Origin: Xanthomonas sp. 3793
Lineage (GTDB): Bacteria; Pseudomonadota; Gammaproteobacteria; Xanthomonadales; Xanthomonadaceae
Direction: 5' to 3'
Assembly: GCF_024806835.1 (NCBI RefSeq)
Contig: NZ_JANTYU010000002.1
Span: forward strand, 780,233 to 844,232
Length of the DNA: 64,000 bases
Below are positions 55,474-63,270 of this stretch, in pieces (position 1 is the first letter of the stretch; each line of letters begins with the position of its first letter). The notes under the pieces were generated by a model that saw only the letters and a program-made list of their open reading frames with translations, did no database searches and was not told the DNA's origin. Position numbers and translations under genes: made by a program.

Positions 55474-56175
55474 TCAGCGTGCAGCACGCCCGGATTGCCG
55501 CGCGCTGGCCATCGATTCGGCCACGGCAATCTTGTCTGCCACCGCGTTCTGCATCGGCGAGCCGGTTTCCAGCAGTCCATGCAGATGGCGCCAATGGGTG
55601 GTGGCTGCGGCATAGTCGTGCTGCTGGAAGTCGCTGATGCCCAGCAGCCATAGCCCGCGCTGGTTGTCCGGTTCGCGCGCGATCAGCTGCTGCAGACGCG
55701 TCCGCGAGGCGGCATCGATGGCGAAATCGCTGTGCGTTGCCATATCCGCAGCGATCCAGCCGACGATTGCGGCACTGGTGTCGGGCGCGATCTTCAGCGC
55801 CTGCGCGTAGGCATCGCGCGCCTCGGCGGAGCGGTCGGCCTGCTCATACGTTTTGGCCTGTTGCATCCACGAGGCGAGCGCCGCCAGTTGCGCCTGTTCG
55901 GCAGCTGTCGGTTGTGGTGGTGCGTCATCGGCTGCAGCGGTCGGTGTGGCGGGCACGGGCGGCGATGCCGTCGCGTACACCGGATGCGCGATCGCATCGG
56001 GCGCGCCAACCAGTCGATACAGGCCGGCAGTGGCGACAGGCAGGCCCAGTACCAGCAGAATCGGCAGCGTGTAACGCGCGTTGCCATTGCGGGTGGGGGT
56101 ACGTAGCAGCGGCCGCAGCAACAACAGCAGCGCAACGACCACCAGCCCAGCGCTCAGGAAATAAAAGCCCGTCAT
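55474..56175 (-). CDS. ccmI: cytochrome c biogenesis TPR protein CcmI-like
   Basis: 233 residues. Start MTGFYFLSAGLVVVALLLLL and a second helix (YTLPILLVLGLPVATAGLYR) anchor it to the inner membrane, and an Ala/Pro/Thr-rich linker leads to TPR-like helices from about 98 (LASWMQQAKTYEQADRSAEA, AYAQALKIAPDTSAAIVGWI, LIAREPDNQRGLWLLGISDF). CcmI (also the C-terminal half of E. coli CcmH) binds apocytochrome c for heme ligation. The ATG overlaps the ccmH stop by one base (TGATG). It is the last gene of the array; the symbol is assigned from position and architecture. Confidence 0.85.
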   Translation of the reverse strand: MTGFYFLSAGLVVVALLLLLRPLLRTPTRNGNARYTLPILLVLGLPVATAGLYRLVGAPDAIAHPVYATASPPVPATPTAAADDAPPQPTAAEQAQLAALASWMQQAKTYEQADRSAEARDAYAQALKIAPDTSAAIVGWIAADMATHSDFAIDAASRTRLQQLIAREPDNQRGLWLLGISDFQQHDYAAATTHWRHLHGLLETGSPMQNAVADKIAVAESMASARQSGRAAR

Positions 56176-56657
56176 CACCACTCTTCCTCTGCCTGCGGCG
56201 CTGCTGCGGTGCCCGCGTGCGCGCGTTTGCGCACAGTGTGTGCCACCACCGCAGCGCCGGCGCCCAACATCAGCAGCGGTCCGAACCACAACAACCAGGT
56301 GCCGCGCTTGACCGGCGGGTCGTACAGCACGAAATCCGAATAGCGCTCGACCATGTACTGCTTGATCTGCGCATCGCTCTTGCCGGCCTGCAGTTGCGAG
56401 AACACCTGATGCCGCAGGTCGCGGGCCAGGCTGGCATTGGAATCGGCCAGATTCTCGTTCTGGCACACCAGGCAACGCAGCTGTGCGGTCAGTCGCTGAA
56501 AGCGCGCCTCTTCGCTGCGGTCCTTGAACGGCAGTGGGTCCACCGCCTGCGCCTGGACGCAGGGCGCGAGCACTAGACCGAGCAGCAGCACCAGCAGCAG
56601 GCGCAGCTTGCGTGCCTGCCGACGCCGATGCGCCTGAAACACGCCATAAGCCCGCAT
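56175..56657 (-). CDS. ccmH: cytochrome c maturation thiol-disulfide protein CcmH
   Basis: 160 residues. An N-terminal signal/anchor (LRLLLVLLLGLVLAPCVQAQ) precedes the CcmH domain with the signature QLRCLVCQNENLADSNASLA containing Cys62 and Cys65. A C-terminal helix (GTWLLWFGPLLMLGAGAAVV) anchors it to the inner membrane. Family proteins keep the CXXCH cysteines of apocytochrome c reduced in the periplasm. It overlaps dsbE before it and ccmI after it by single bases (TGATG both times), implying tight translational coupling. Confidence 0.93.
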   Translation of the reverse strand: MRAYGVFQAHRRRQARKLRLLLVLLLGLVLAPCVQAQAVDPLPFKDRSEEARFQRLTAQLRCLVCQNENLADSNASLARDLRHQVFSQLQAGKSDAQIKQYMVERYSDFVLYDPPVKRGTWLLWFGPLLMLGAGAAVVAHTVRKRAHAGTAAAPQAEEEW

Positions 56658-57199
56658 CACGGTGCCCCCTTGGGCAGTGCGGCGATGGCGGGCAGCAACT
56701 CCTCGTTGATGACATCGGGAGTGAGCACGCCGATGTGCTTGTAGCGGATCACGCCTTGCGCATCGATCAGGAAGCTTTCCGGCGCGCCATAGACGCCGAA
56801 ATCGAGGGCGGTCTGGCCGGCTTCGTCGGCGATCACCACGGCGTACGGATTGCCCAATCGTGCCAGCCAGGCGGTCGCATCGGCCGGCACGTCCTTGTAG
56901 TTGTAGCCGATCAAGGGCACCCCGAGCCGGCTGGCCTGCGCCATCAGCACCGGATGCTCGTGCACGCATTCGGCGCACCAACTGCCGAACACGTTGAGCA
57001 CATAGGGCTTGCCCAGCAATTGCGCGCCGCTGAGGTGCTGGTCGGGTGCGTCCAGCCGCGGCAGCGAGAACGCCGGTGCCGGTTTGCCGATCAACGGCGA
57101 GGGCACATCGCGCGGATTGTGCTGCATGGTCCAGTAGATGCCGAAACCGAACAGCGCAGCGACCAACAGAAACCCCAGCAACGGCAGCATGCGCCTCAC
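56657..57199 (-). CDS. dsbE: thiol:disulfide interchange protein DsbE/CcmG
   Basis: 180-residue thioredoxin-like protein that reduces apocytochrome c or CcmH. A membrane anchor (LLGFLLVAALFGFGIYW) precedes the fold, with the active site GSWCAEC (Cys75 and Cys78). It then has LGVPLIGYNYKDVPADATAW and GVYGAPESFLIDAQGVIRYK (cis-Pro region), both usual for CcmG. Start is taken as GTG at 57199 because AGGAG lies 8 bases before it and GTGA overlaps the ccmF stop; an internal ATG at 57190 is the alternative. Its stop shares a base with the ccmH start. Confidence 0.93.
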   Translation of the reverse strand: MRRMLPLLGFLLVAALFGFGIYWTMQHNPRDVPSPLIGKPAPAFSLPRLDAPDQHLSGAQLLGKPYVLNVFGSWCAECVHEHPVLMAQASRLGVPLIGYNYKDVPADATAWLARLGNPYAVVIADEAGQTALDFGVYGAPESFLIDAQGVIRYKHIGVLTPDVINEELLPAIAALPKGAP

Positions 57200-59184
57200 G
57201 GGTGCGACTCCTGCGCGATGAGGCGCGCATCGTAGGCCGGCGATGCAGCGGCATTGCCTGCAGACACCGGCGCGCGAAAGCGCCGCGCGCAGGCGCTGAC
57301 GAAGCCGCCCAGCATCATCAACAGGCCGCCGGCCCAGATCCAGCGGATGAAGGGCTTGTAGTACAGCCGCAAGGTCCAGTCGTGTTCGATGTGCTGATCG
57401 TCCAGTGGCTCGCCCAGCGCGACATACAGATCGCGGGTGATGCCGGGATCGATCGCCGATTCGGTCTGGATGCGCTCGCTGCTGTACAGGCGTTTTTGCG
57501 GATGCAGTTGCGCAATCACCCTGCCATCGCGACTGACCTGCACGCTGCCTTGTTCGGCCTTCCAATTCGGCCCGTCGACCAGCTGCACGCCGTCGAAGCG
57601 GAACGCGTAGCCGGCGATGTCCGCGCTTTGACCGGGCGACAGCCGCACGTCGCGTTCGACCGACAGGCTGTCGGACACCTGCACGCCGGCCACGAACACC
57701 GCCACGCCCGCATGCGCGAGCAGCATGCCGGCCATTTCCGCCGGAAAGCGCCGGCCGCGCGGCATCTCGCGCCAGCGCTTGTGCATGTACAGCGCGGTGC
57801 CGGCCGCCACCCACGCGGCGACACCGATCCCGGCAATCGCCTTGACCTGGCCATCGGCAAACAGGCTGCCGACCAGGGCGCAGGCGATCGCGGCGATGCC
57901 GGCGCGCGTGCCCAGTGCCTTCAGCGGCGCCGCCTCGGCCTTGCCCCAGCGCAGGTATGGGCCAAACGGCAGCAACAGCACCACCGGCAACATCAGCAAC
58001 GGGAACAACAGGCCGAAGTAGGGCGGCCCCACCGACACCTTGCCCAGGCCGAAGGCATCGGCGATCAACGGGAACAAGGTGCCCAACAACACCATCGCCG
58101 CGGCGACGGTGAGCAATAGATTGCCGATCAGGATGGCGGTCTCGCGCGAGGCGGCGGCAAACGGTTTGCCGCTGGCGATCTTCGGTGCGCGCAGGGCGTA
58201 CAGCAGCAACGAGCCGCCCACCACTGCCACCAGGAAAATGAGGATGTACAGGCCGCGGCGCGGGTCGGCAGCGAAGGCATGCACCGAGGTCAGCACGCCC
58301 GAGCGCACCAGGAAGGTGCCCAGCAACGACAGCGAGAACGCCAGGATCGACAGCAGGATGGTCCAGGCACGCAGGCTGCCGCGTTTTTCGGTGACTGCCT
58401 GGGTGTGGATCAACGCCGTGCCGACCAGCCACGGCATGAAGCTGGCATTTTCCACCGGGTCCCAGAACCACCAGCCGCCCCAGCCCAGTTCCGCGTACGC
58501 CCACCAGCTGCCGGCGACGATGCCGGCGGTGAGGCAAGCCCAGGCCACATTGGTCCACGGCCGCGCCCAGCGCACCCAGGCCTGTTCGAGCTCGCCGCCG
58601 AGCAGCGCCGCCACCGCGAATGCGAAGGCCACCGAGAAACCGACATAACCGGTGTACAGCACCGGCGGATGGAAGGTCATGCCCGGATCCTGCAGCACCG
58701 GATTGAGCTCGTTGCCATCGAGCGGGATCGGCGACAGCCGCCCGAACGGATTGGAGGTCAGCAGGATGAAGGCCAGAAAGCCCACCGATACCAGGCCCAA
58801 CACCGCCAGCACGCGTGCGGCGAAGTGCTGCGGCAGATGCCGGCTGAAGGCGGCCAGCAACACCGTCCATGTCGCAAGGATGGCGATCCACAGCAGCAAC
58901 GAGCCTTCATGCGCGCCCCATACCGCGGCAAAGCGGTAGTACCAGGGCAGGGCGATGTTGGCGTTGGCGGCGACATAGCCCACCGAAAAATCCAGCGACA
59001 GCAGCGACCAGGCGAGCAGGCCGAATGCCATCCACACGAACACTGCCTGGCCCACCGATGCCGGCCGCGCAATTCCCATCAAGGCGGTATTGCCGCGCCA
59101 AGCGCCGATCAGCGGCAACACGCCCTGGGCAAGCGAAAGCAGCAGCGCCAGGATCAATGCGATCTGGCCGAGTTCAGGCGTCAT
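57196..59184 (-). CDS. ccmF: heme lyase CcmF
   Basis: 662-residue inner-membrane core of the heme ligation complex with about fifteen hydrophobic segments. The WWD domain is visible in ELGWGGWWFWDPVENASFMP; the start has LGQIALILALLLSLAQGVLP and an early LPWYYRFAAVWGAHEGSLLL with its conserved His. Periplasmic loops carry further family blocks (HPPVLYTGYVGFSVAFAFAV, GTFLVRSGVLTSVHAFAADP). Together with CcmH and CcmI it attaches heme to CXXCH motifs. It lies 63 bases after ccmE and overlaps dsbE by 4 bases. Confidence 0.96.
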   Translation of the reverse strand: MTPELGQIALILALLLSLAQGVLPLIGAWRGNTALMGIARPASVGQAVFVWMAFGLLAWSLLSLDFSVGYVAANANIALPWYYRFAAVWGAHEGSLLLWIAILATWTVLLAAFSRHLPQHFAARVLAVLGLVSVGFLAFILLTSNPFGRLSPIPLDGNELNPVLQDPGMTFHPPVLYTGYVGFSVAFAFAVAALLGGELEQAWVRWARPWTNVAWACLTAGIVAGSWWAYAELGWGGWWFWDPVENASFMPWLVGTALIHTQAVTEKRGSLRAWTILLSILAFSLSLLGTFLVRSGVLTSVHAFAADPRRGLYILIFLVAVVGGSLLLYALRAPKIASGKPFAAASRETAILIGNLLLTVAAAMVLLGTLFPLIADAFGLGKVSVGPPYFGLLFPLLMLPVVLLLPFGPYLRWGKAEAAPLKALGTRAGIAAIACALVGSLFADGQVKAIAGIGVAAWVAAGTALYMHKRWREMPRGRRFPAEMAGMLLAHAGVAVFVAGVQVSDSLSVERDVRLSPGQSADIAGYAFRFDGVQLVDGPNWKAEQGSVQVSRDGRVIAQLHPQKRLYSSERIQTESAIDPGITRDLYVALGEPLDDQHIEHDWTLRLYYKPFIRWIWAGGLLMMLGGFVSACARRFRAPVSAGNAAASPAYDARLIAQESHP

Positions 59185-59247
59185 GGGTAGGTCGCAACGT
59201 GCAGCAGGAAGAGGTCATCGAGTGAGCGACGCGCAGCCGATGCCGCC

Positions 59248-59718
59248 TCAACGCGGCGCGGCCAGCGGCGCGGCGGTGGCAGGGATCGGCTTGCCGACAT
59301 GGCCTTCGGCCATCGCGTCCCTGAGTTCTTTGGGCATGTAGGTTTCGTCGTGCTTGGCCAGCACTTCGTTGGCGACGAAACGGCCGCCCTGCATGCGCCC
59401 GTTGGCGATCACCGATTGGTTGTCGCGGAACAGGTCCGGCAGGATGCCGGTGTACTCGACCTGGGTGGCGGCGTGTTTGTCGATGACGGTGAAGCTGACT
59501 TTCAGCGAGTCGCTGGCGCGCTGGATCGAGCCGGCCTTGACCATGCCGCCGAGACGGAATTGCTGATAGCTGGCCGCTTCGCCGGCGCGGACCTGGCTGG
59601 GCGTGAACAGGTAGCTCATGTTCCGCTGCAGTGCCAGTACGATCAGCGTCACCGCGAGCGCGGCGGCGGCGATCACGCCGAGCACCAGCCACAGGCGTTG
59701 TTTGCGCGTGGCATTCAT
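59248..59718 (-). CDS. ccmE: heme chaperone CcmE
   Basis: 156 residues. One N-terminal anchor ([20 protein letters not shown]) and a beta-barrel OB-like domain with the heme-binding histidine His123 in [12 protein letters not shown]. CcmE binds heme covalently in the periplasm and passes it to CcmF. Family blocks [26 protein letters not shown] and VIANGRM are present. Start ATG 59718 overlaps the ccmD stop by 4 bases; the longer open frame upstream is spurious. Confidence 0.95.
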   Translation of the reverse strand: MNATRKQRLWLVLGVIAAAALAVTLIVLALQRNMSYLFTPSQVRAGEAASYQQFRLGGMVKAGSIQRASDSLKVSFTVIDKHAATQVEYTGILPDLFRDNQSVIANGRMQGGRFVANEVLAKHDETYMPKELRDAMAEGHVGKPIPATAAPLAAPR

Positions 59719-59921
59719 GGTGCGTCGCGCTCCAGCGGTGGCGCGGGGTGATCGCGCAGACGCCGCGGGGTTTGCCGCTGCAACTGGCCACGCAGTTCGC
59801 GCGGCAGGCGCCGGCGTCGCAACCACGGCGCTGCCAGGTCGGCCAGCAGCACCAGCACGAACAACGCATACGACGTCCACACGTATTGGCCGTAGCCGCC
59901 CATCGCCAACAACGTGCTCAT
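59715..59921 (-). CDS. ccmD: heme exporter accessory protein CcmD
   Basis: 68 residues. Single hydrophobic helix ([20 protein letters not shown]) and a basic C-terminal half ([20 protein letters not shown]), the typical CcmD pattern; the family is short and weakly conserved. CcmD helps release holo-CcmE from the CcmABC complex. Both ends overlap neighbours by ATGA, confirming the frame although the protein is too short to identify on sequence alone. Confidence 0.85.
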   Translation of the reverse strand: MSTLLAMGGYGQYVWTSYALFVLVLLADLAAPWLRRRRLPRELRGQLQRQTPRRLRDHPAPPLERDAP

Positions 59922-60676
59922 GCGGTGCGCTCGGTCAACACGATGCGGCGTGCCCAGTCCTTGCCGCTTTCCAGCGCCAGCAGGTCCACGCGCACGCGGC
60001 CGAACAGGCTGGCGAGGTAGTAGCACTTGGTGGCGAGCATCATGGTCAGCAACGGCCACAGCATGTCCGCGCCCATCTTGGACGGGCCGAGCAGCCGCAC
60101 GGTGGAGCCCTGATGCAGCGTGTTCCACCACACCACCGAGTAATGCACGATGGGCAGATTCACCAGGCCGACCAGCGCAAGCAGGCCGGCCGCACGCATC
60201 GCCTGACGGCGGTCTTCCACCGCGTGGTACAGGCCCAGCACGCCCAGGTACAGAAACAGCAGCAGCAACTCCGAGGTCAGCCGCGCGTCCCAGGTCCACC
60301 AGGTGCCCCACATCGGTTTGCCCCACAACGAACCGGTGCACAAGGTGATGAAGGTGAACGCCGCACCGATCGGTGCCGAGGCCATGGTCACCACTTCGGC
60401 GAGCTTGATCCGCCACACCAGCGCGATGAACGCCGACACGCCCATCGCTGCATAGATGAAAAGGCTCATCCAGGCGCTGGGCACGTGGATGAAGATGATG
60501 CGGTAGGCATCGTGCTGCTGATAATCCGGCGGCGCCAGCACCAGCCCGCCGTAAGCGGCGACTGCGCCGAGCAGCAGCGCCAGCGCCAGCGCCCACGGGC
60601 GCACGGCACCGGCAAAGCGGTAAAACATCGGCGGCGAGCTGAGCTTGTGCAGCCACAACGGGATCCACTTGGCCAT
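59918..60676 (-). CDS. ccmC: heme exporter/handling protein CcmC
   Basis: 252 residues with six hydrophobic helices. The WWD motif lies in [20 protein letters not shown], and conserved His residues flank it ([18 protein letters not shown] and [20 protein letters not shown]). CcmC presents heme to CcmE. The ATG at 60676 is 10 bases beyond the stop of the S8 protease gene, so ccmC is probably transcribed with it. Elsewhere ccmC is normally preceded by ccmA-ccmB, encoding the ABC transporter; these are not found here. Confidence 0.95.
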   Translation of the reverse strand: MAKWIPLWLHKLSSPPMFYRFAGAVRPWALALALLLGAVAAYGGLVLAPPDYQQHDAYRIIFIHVPSAWMSLFIYAAMGVSAFIALVWRIKLAEVVTMASAPIGAAFTFITLCTGSLWGKPMWGTWWTWDARLTSELLLLFLYLGVLGLYHAVEDRRQAMRAAGLLALVGLVNLPIVHYSVVWWNTLHQGSTVRLLGPSKMGADMLWPLLTMMLATKCYYLASLFGRVRVDLLALESGKDWARRIVLTERTA

Positions 60677-60686
60677 GCCGGTGTCG

Positions 60687-61982
60687 TCAGTTGGAGTGTT
60701 TGGAGGGCGACAGCGCATCGACTGCGGCGCCGGCGTTGACCTGCAACTGGCCGTCGGAGACCTTGCTGGTGCGCTGCAGGAGCTCGCGCAACGCCGCGGC
60801 GTCCATCGACGGCGACAGCGACAGCAGCAGCGCGGCCATGCCGCTGACATGCGCGGTGGCCATCGACGAGCCGGAGGTGAAGTCGTAACGCCCGTTCGGC
60901 TGGGTGGTCAGGATGTCCTTGCCCGGCGCGCTGAGCACGCCCGGCATGGCCGCGCTGGCGCTACTGCTGCGCACCACCAGCACGCCCGGCACATCGTTGG
61001 GAAAGCCGTCCAGTCGCCCATTCGGCGGCATGGCCGCCACCACGATGCGGCCCTGCTGCACCAGATGGGTGAGCATCTTGCTCAGCAGCGGGTCGGCCGG
61101 CCCGCCCAGGCTCAGGTTGACCACCCGCGCGGAGCTGTTGTTGATCGCCGCCAGCGCCTTGGCCAGGGTGAAGGTGTTGCAGCGTGCGGTGGCGCCGACC
61201 GTGGGCGCGTACCAGCACGCCTTGTAGACGCTCAGCATGGCCTTGGGCGCCATGCCGACGATGCCTTGATGGTTGTTGCTGCCGGCGGCGATGATCCCGG
61301 CCACCTCGGTGCCGTGCGAGTCGCTGCTGGTCATGCCCGGCTTGTCGTCGACCAGGTCGTGCACCTCGCGGATGCGCGCCTTCAGATCGGGGTGGGTGGT
61401 GTCCACGCCGGTATCGACCACCGCCACCACTACACCGCGGCCCTGGGTGACGGCCTGGGCACTGGCGGCATCGGTGTCGATGAAACCGCGCTGCATGTCC
61501 ACGTACGGGTCGTTGTAGCCGGACAACGGCGTGGTCTTTTCCGCCGCATCGGCCGAAAACACCGAGAAGTCCTGCACCGGCTGCACCAGCTCCACGCCCT
61601 CGTCTTTGGCCAGGGCGGTGACCAGCTCATCGCGCGACACGCCCGGTGGTGGCTGCAGCACGGCGCAATACAGGCCCAGCGAGGTGATCGGCCAGCCGGA
61701 CACTTCGCGCAGCTTGTAGCGCTGCTTGATGGCTTCCATGCGCACCGCCGCCTTCTGGCCGGCGCCGTAATAGCTGGACGCATAGCCGATCAGGCTGGAG
61801 CCGGCACGTGCCGGCGGTGCGCTGAGCGGGTTGGCCACCGCCAGCAGGATGTCGCGGCTGCTGTCGGGTGTATGCGCATCGGCGGGCGCAGCAACGGTGC
61901 CGGCGTCCTGCGCCTGCGCGTTGCCGTGCAGGCCCGGTCCGGTCAGTGCGAGCAGCAGGCCGATGACGAGGAAACGGCTCAT
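60687..61982 (-). CDS. exported subtilisin-like (S8) serine protease
   Basis: 431 residues with a Sec signal peptide (MSRFLVIGLLLALTGPGLHG, then NAQAQD) and a prodomain-like region to about 165. The catalytic triad is Asp190 (VVAVVDTGVDTTHPDL), His223 (DSHGTEVAGIIAAG) and Ser373 (TSGSSMATAHVSGMAALLLS), with VNLSLGG and AAMPPNG around the oxyanion site. The catalytic domain is complete and short, with no C-terminal extension. Its ATG overlaps the anti-sigma gene by 4 bases (ATGA). The context suggests that it belongs to the sigma/anti-sigma response, perhaps degrading extracytoplasmic targets. Confidence 0.93.
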   Translation of the reverse strand: MSRFLVIGLLLALTGPGLHGNAQAQDAGTVAAPADAHTPDSSRDILLAVANPLSAPPARAGSSLIGYASSYYGAGQKAAVRMEAIKQRYKLREVSGWPITSLGLYCAVLQPPPGVSRDELVTALAKDEGVELVQPVQDFSVFSADAAEKTTPLSGYNDPYVDMQRGFIDTDAASAQAVTQGRGVVVAVVDTGVDTTHPDLKARIREVHDLVDDKPGMTSSDSHGTEVAGIIAAGSNNHQGIVGMAPKAMLSVYKACWYAPTVGATARCNTFTLAKALAAINNSSARVVNLSLGGPADPLLSKMLTHLVQQGRIVVAAMPPNGRLDGFPNDVPGVLVVRSSSASAAMPGVLSAPGKDILTTQPNGRYDFTSGSSMATAHVSGMAALLLSLSPSMDAAALRELLQRTSKVSDGQLQVNAGAAVDALSPSKHSN

Positions 61983-62629
61983 GGGGCGGAGATGACCTCG
62001 GCCAGCCGGATGCCCGGATTGGCGCGCAGTTGCTGCACGGTCCGCTGCGGCTGGGCCGGCGGCTGCGGCGCGGCAGGCACCACGGTGTAGGCGCCCATGT
62101 CGTTGGGCCCGCCGATCACCTGCAGCTGCTGCGCATGCAGCAGGCGGTCCCAATCGGCCACGGTCATGCTGGCGTCTGGCACCACGCGGATGGCGCCTTG
62201 CGGCACCGGCAGCGCGGTGGCGCTGCTGAGCGTGCGGTAGTCGTGCGACGGCGCCGGCGAGGCCAGCTTGACGCCCATGACACCCAGGCCGATGGCCTGG
62301 ACCAACGCGGCAGCGGCCAGCGCACGGACGGTCCAGCTACCGGAGCGACGTGCGGCCGGCGCCGGTGCGGCGCGGACCTCGGGCGCATCCAGGCGGCCGA
62401 GCAGGCGTTGCAGGCCGGCGTTGGCGTCCAGCGTGACCGCACACGGCAGCGCCAGCGCCTGGCGCAGGCGATTTTGCTGGGCGAACTCGGCGCTGCACGA
62501 GGCGCATTTGGCCACGTGCGCGATCAGCCAGGCGTTCTCTTCTTCGGTGGCGCTGTCCAGCAGCACCGCCGGCATCAGTTCCCAGGCGTGCGAGCATTCC
62601 TTGCCAGGCGCGATGAAAAACGTCTTCAT
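61979..62629 (-). CDS. zinc-binding anti-sigma factor
   Basis: 216 residues. The ZAS motif His38-x3-Cys42-x2-Cys45 (HVAKCASC) in the N-terminal cytoplasmic part binds the cognate sigma factor. A transmembrane helix lies at about 99-121 (VRALAAAALVQAIGLGVMGV), and the C-terminal 90 residues are periplasmic (QQLQVIGGPNDMGAYTVVPA). The start overlaps the sigma gene stop by 4 bases, and its own stop overlaps the protease start. Release may involve regulated proteolysis, as in related ECF systems; the signal is unknown. Confidence 0.88.
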   Translation of the reverse strand: MKTFFIAPGKECSHAWELMPAVLLDSATEEENAWLIAHVAKCASCSAEFAQQNRLRQALALPCAVTLDANAGLQRLLGRLDAPEVRAAPAPAARRSGSWTVRALAAAALVQAIGLGVMGVKLASPAPSHDYRTLSSATALPVPQGAIRVVPDASMTVADWDRLLHAQQLQVIGGPNDMGAYTVVPAAPQPPAQPQRTVQQLRANPGIRLAEVISAP

Positions 62630-63219
62630 TGCAGGGTCTCCGTGTAAGGGGTGTTGCCGGCTAGGCCGGGCAGCACATTGCGTAATTTGACCCGCGCATG
62701 AAACAGCCGGGCTTTGATCGTGCCCACCGGGCACTGCATGATTTCGGCGACTTCTTCCAGCTTGTGGCCGACGCCGTAGACCAGTTCGATGACCAGGCGC
62801 TGATCCGGCGACAGCCGTTCCATGCCCTTGTCCAGCCAGTCGCGCAGTTCGCGGTCGTCGTTGTCGTCGGCGCTGGGGGCATGGTCTTCCACCACGGCGG
62901 TGTCGTCGATCGCTTCGCCGTCGTGCTGGCGCAGGCATTTGAGCCCGCAGCGATAGGCGATACCCATGATCCAGGTCGACACCTGCGAGTCGCCGCGGAA
63001 GTCGCCCGCTTTTTGCCAGGCGATCCAGAAGCAGTCGTTGATGGCTTCTTCGATGATGTCCGGGCGCCGCGTCAGCCGCGACAAGAACCGGCACAGGCGG
63101 CCGTGGTAGCTGTGGTACATGCTCGCCAGGGCGTCGCGATCGCCCGCTGCCATGCGGCGTAACAGCATGCGGTCGTTGGCATCGCCAAGGGTATCGGAGT
63201 CATTCATCAAAGCAGACAT
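62626..63219 (-). CDS. ECF-family RNA polymerase sigma factor
   Basis: 197 residues. Region 2 is visible as LASMYHSYHGRLCRFLSRLT, then IIEEAINDCFWIAWQKAGDF and STWIMGIAYRCGLKCLRQ. Region 4 is SPDQRLVIELVYGVGHKLEE, with VAEIMQCPVGTIKARLFHAR as the helix-turn-helix. Start is taken as ATG at 63219, with AGAGG 11 bases upstream; GTG 63231 is the alternative. It is followed in a 4-base overlap by the anti-sigma gene. Target promoters cannot be defined from this window; the downstream protease and ccm genes are obvious candidates. Confidence 0.93.
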   Translation of the reverse strand: MSALMNDSDTLGDANDRMLLRRMAAGDRDALASMYHSYHGRLCRFLSRLTRRPDIIEEAINDCFWIAWQKAGDFRGDSQVSTWIMGIAYRCGLKCLRQHDGEAIDDTAVVEDHAPSADDNDDRELRDWLDKGMERLSPDQRLVIELVYGVGHKLEEVAEIMQCPVGTIKARLFHARVKLRNVLPGLAGNTPYTETLQ

Positions 63220-63270
63220 GGCGTTAGACACCTCTAGGTGCCCGCAGGCGGAGAAAAGGTTGCGTCTGGA

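Noticed and set aside
60645..62090. Plus-strand frame of about 480 codons opposite the S8 protease
   Set aside because: Antisense to a gene with an intact catalytic triad; translation is His/Gly/Arg-rich without a domain.
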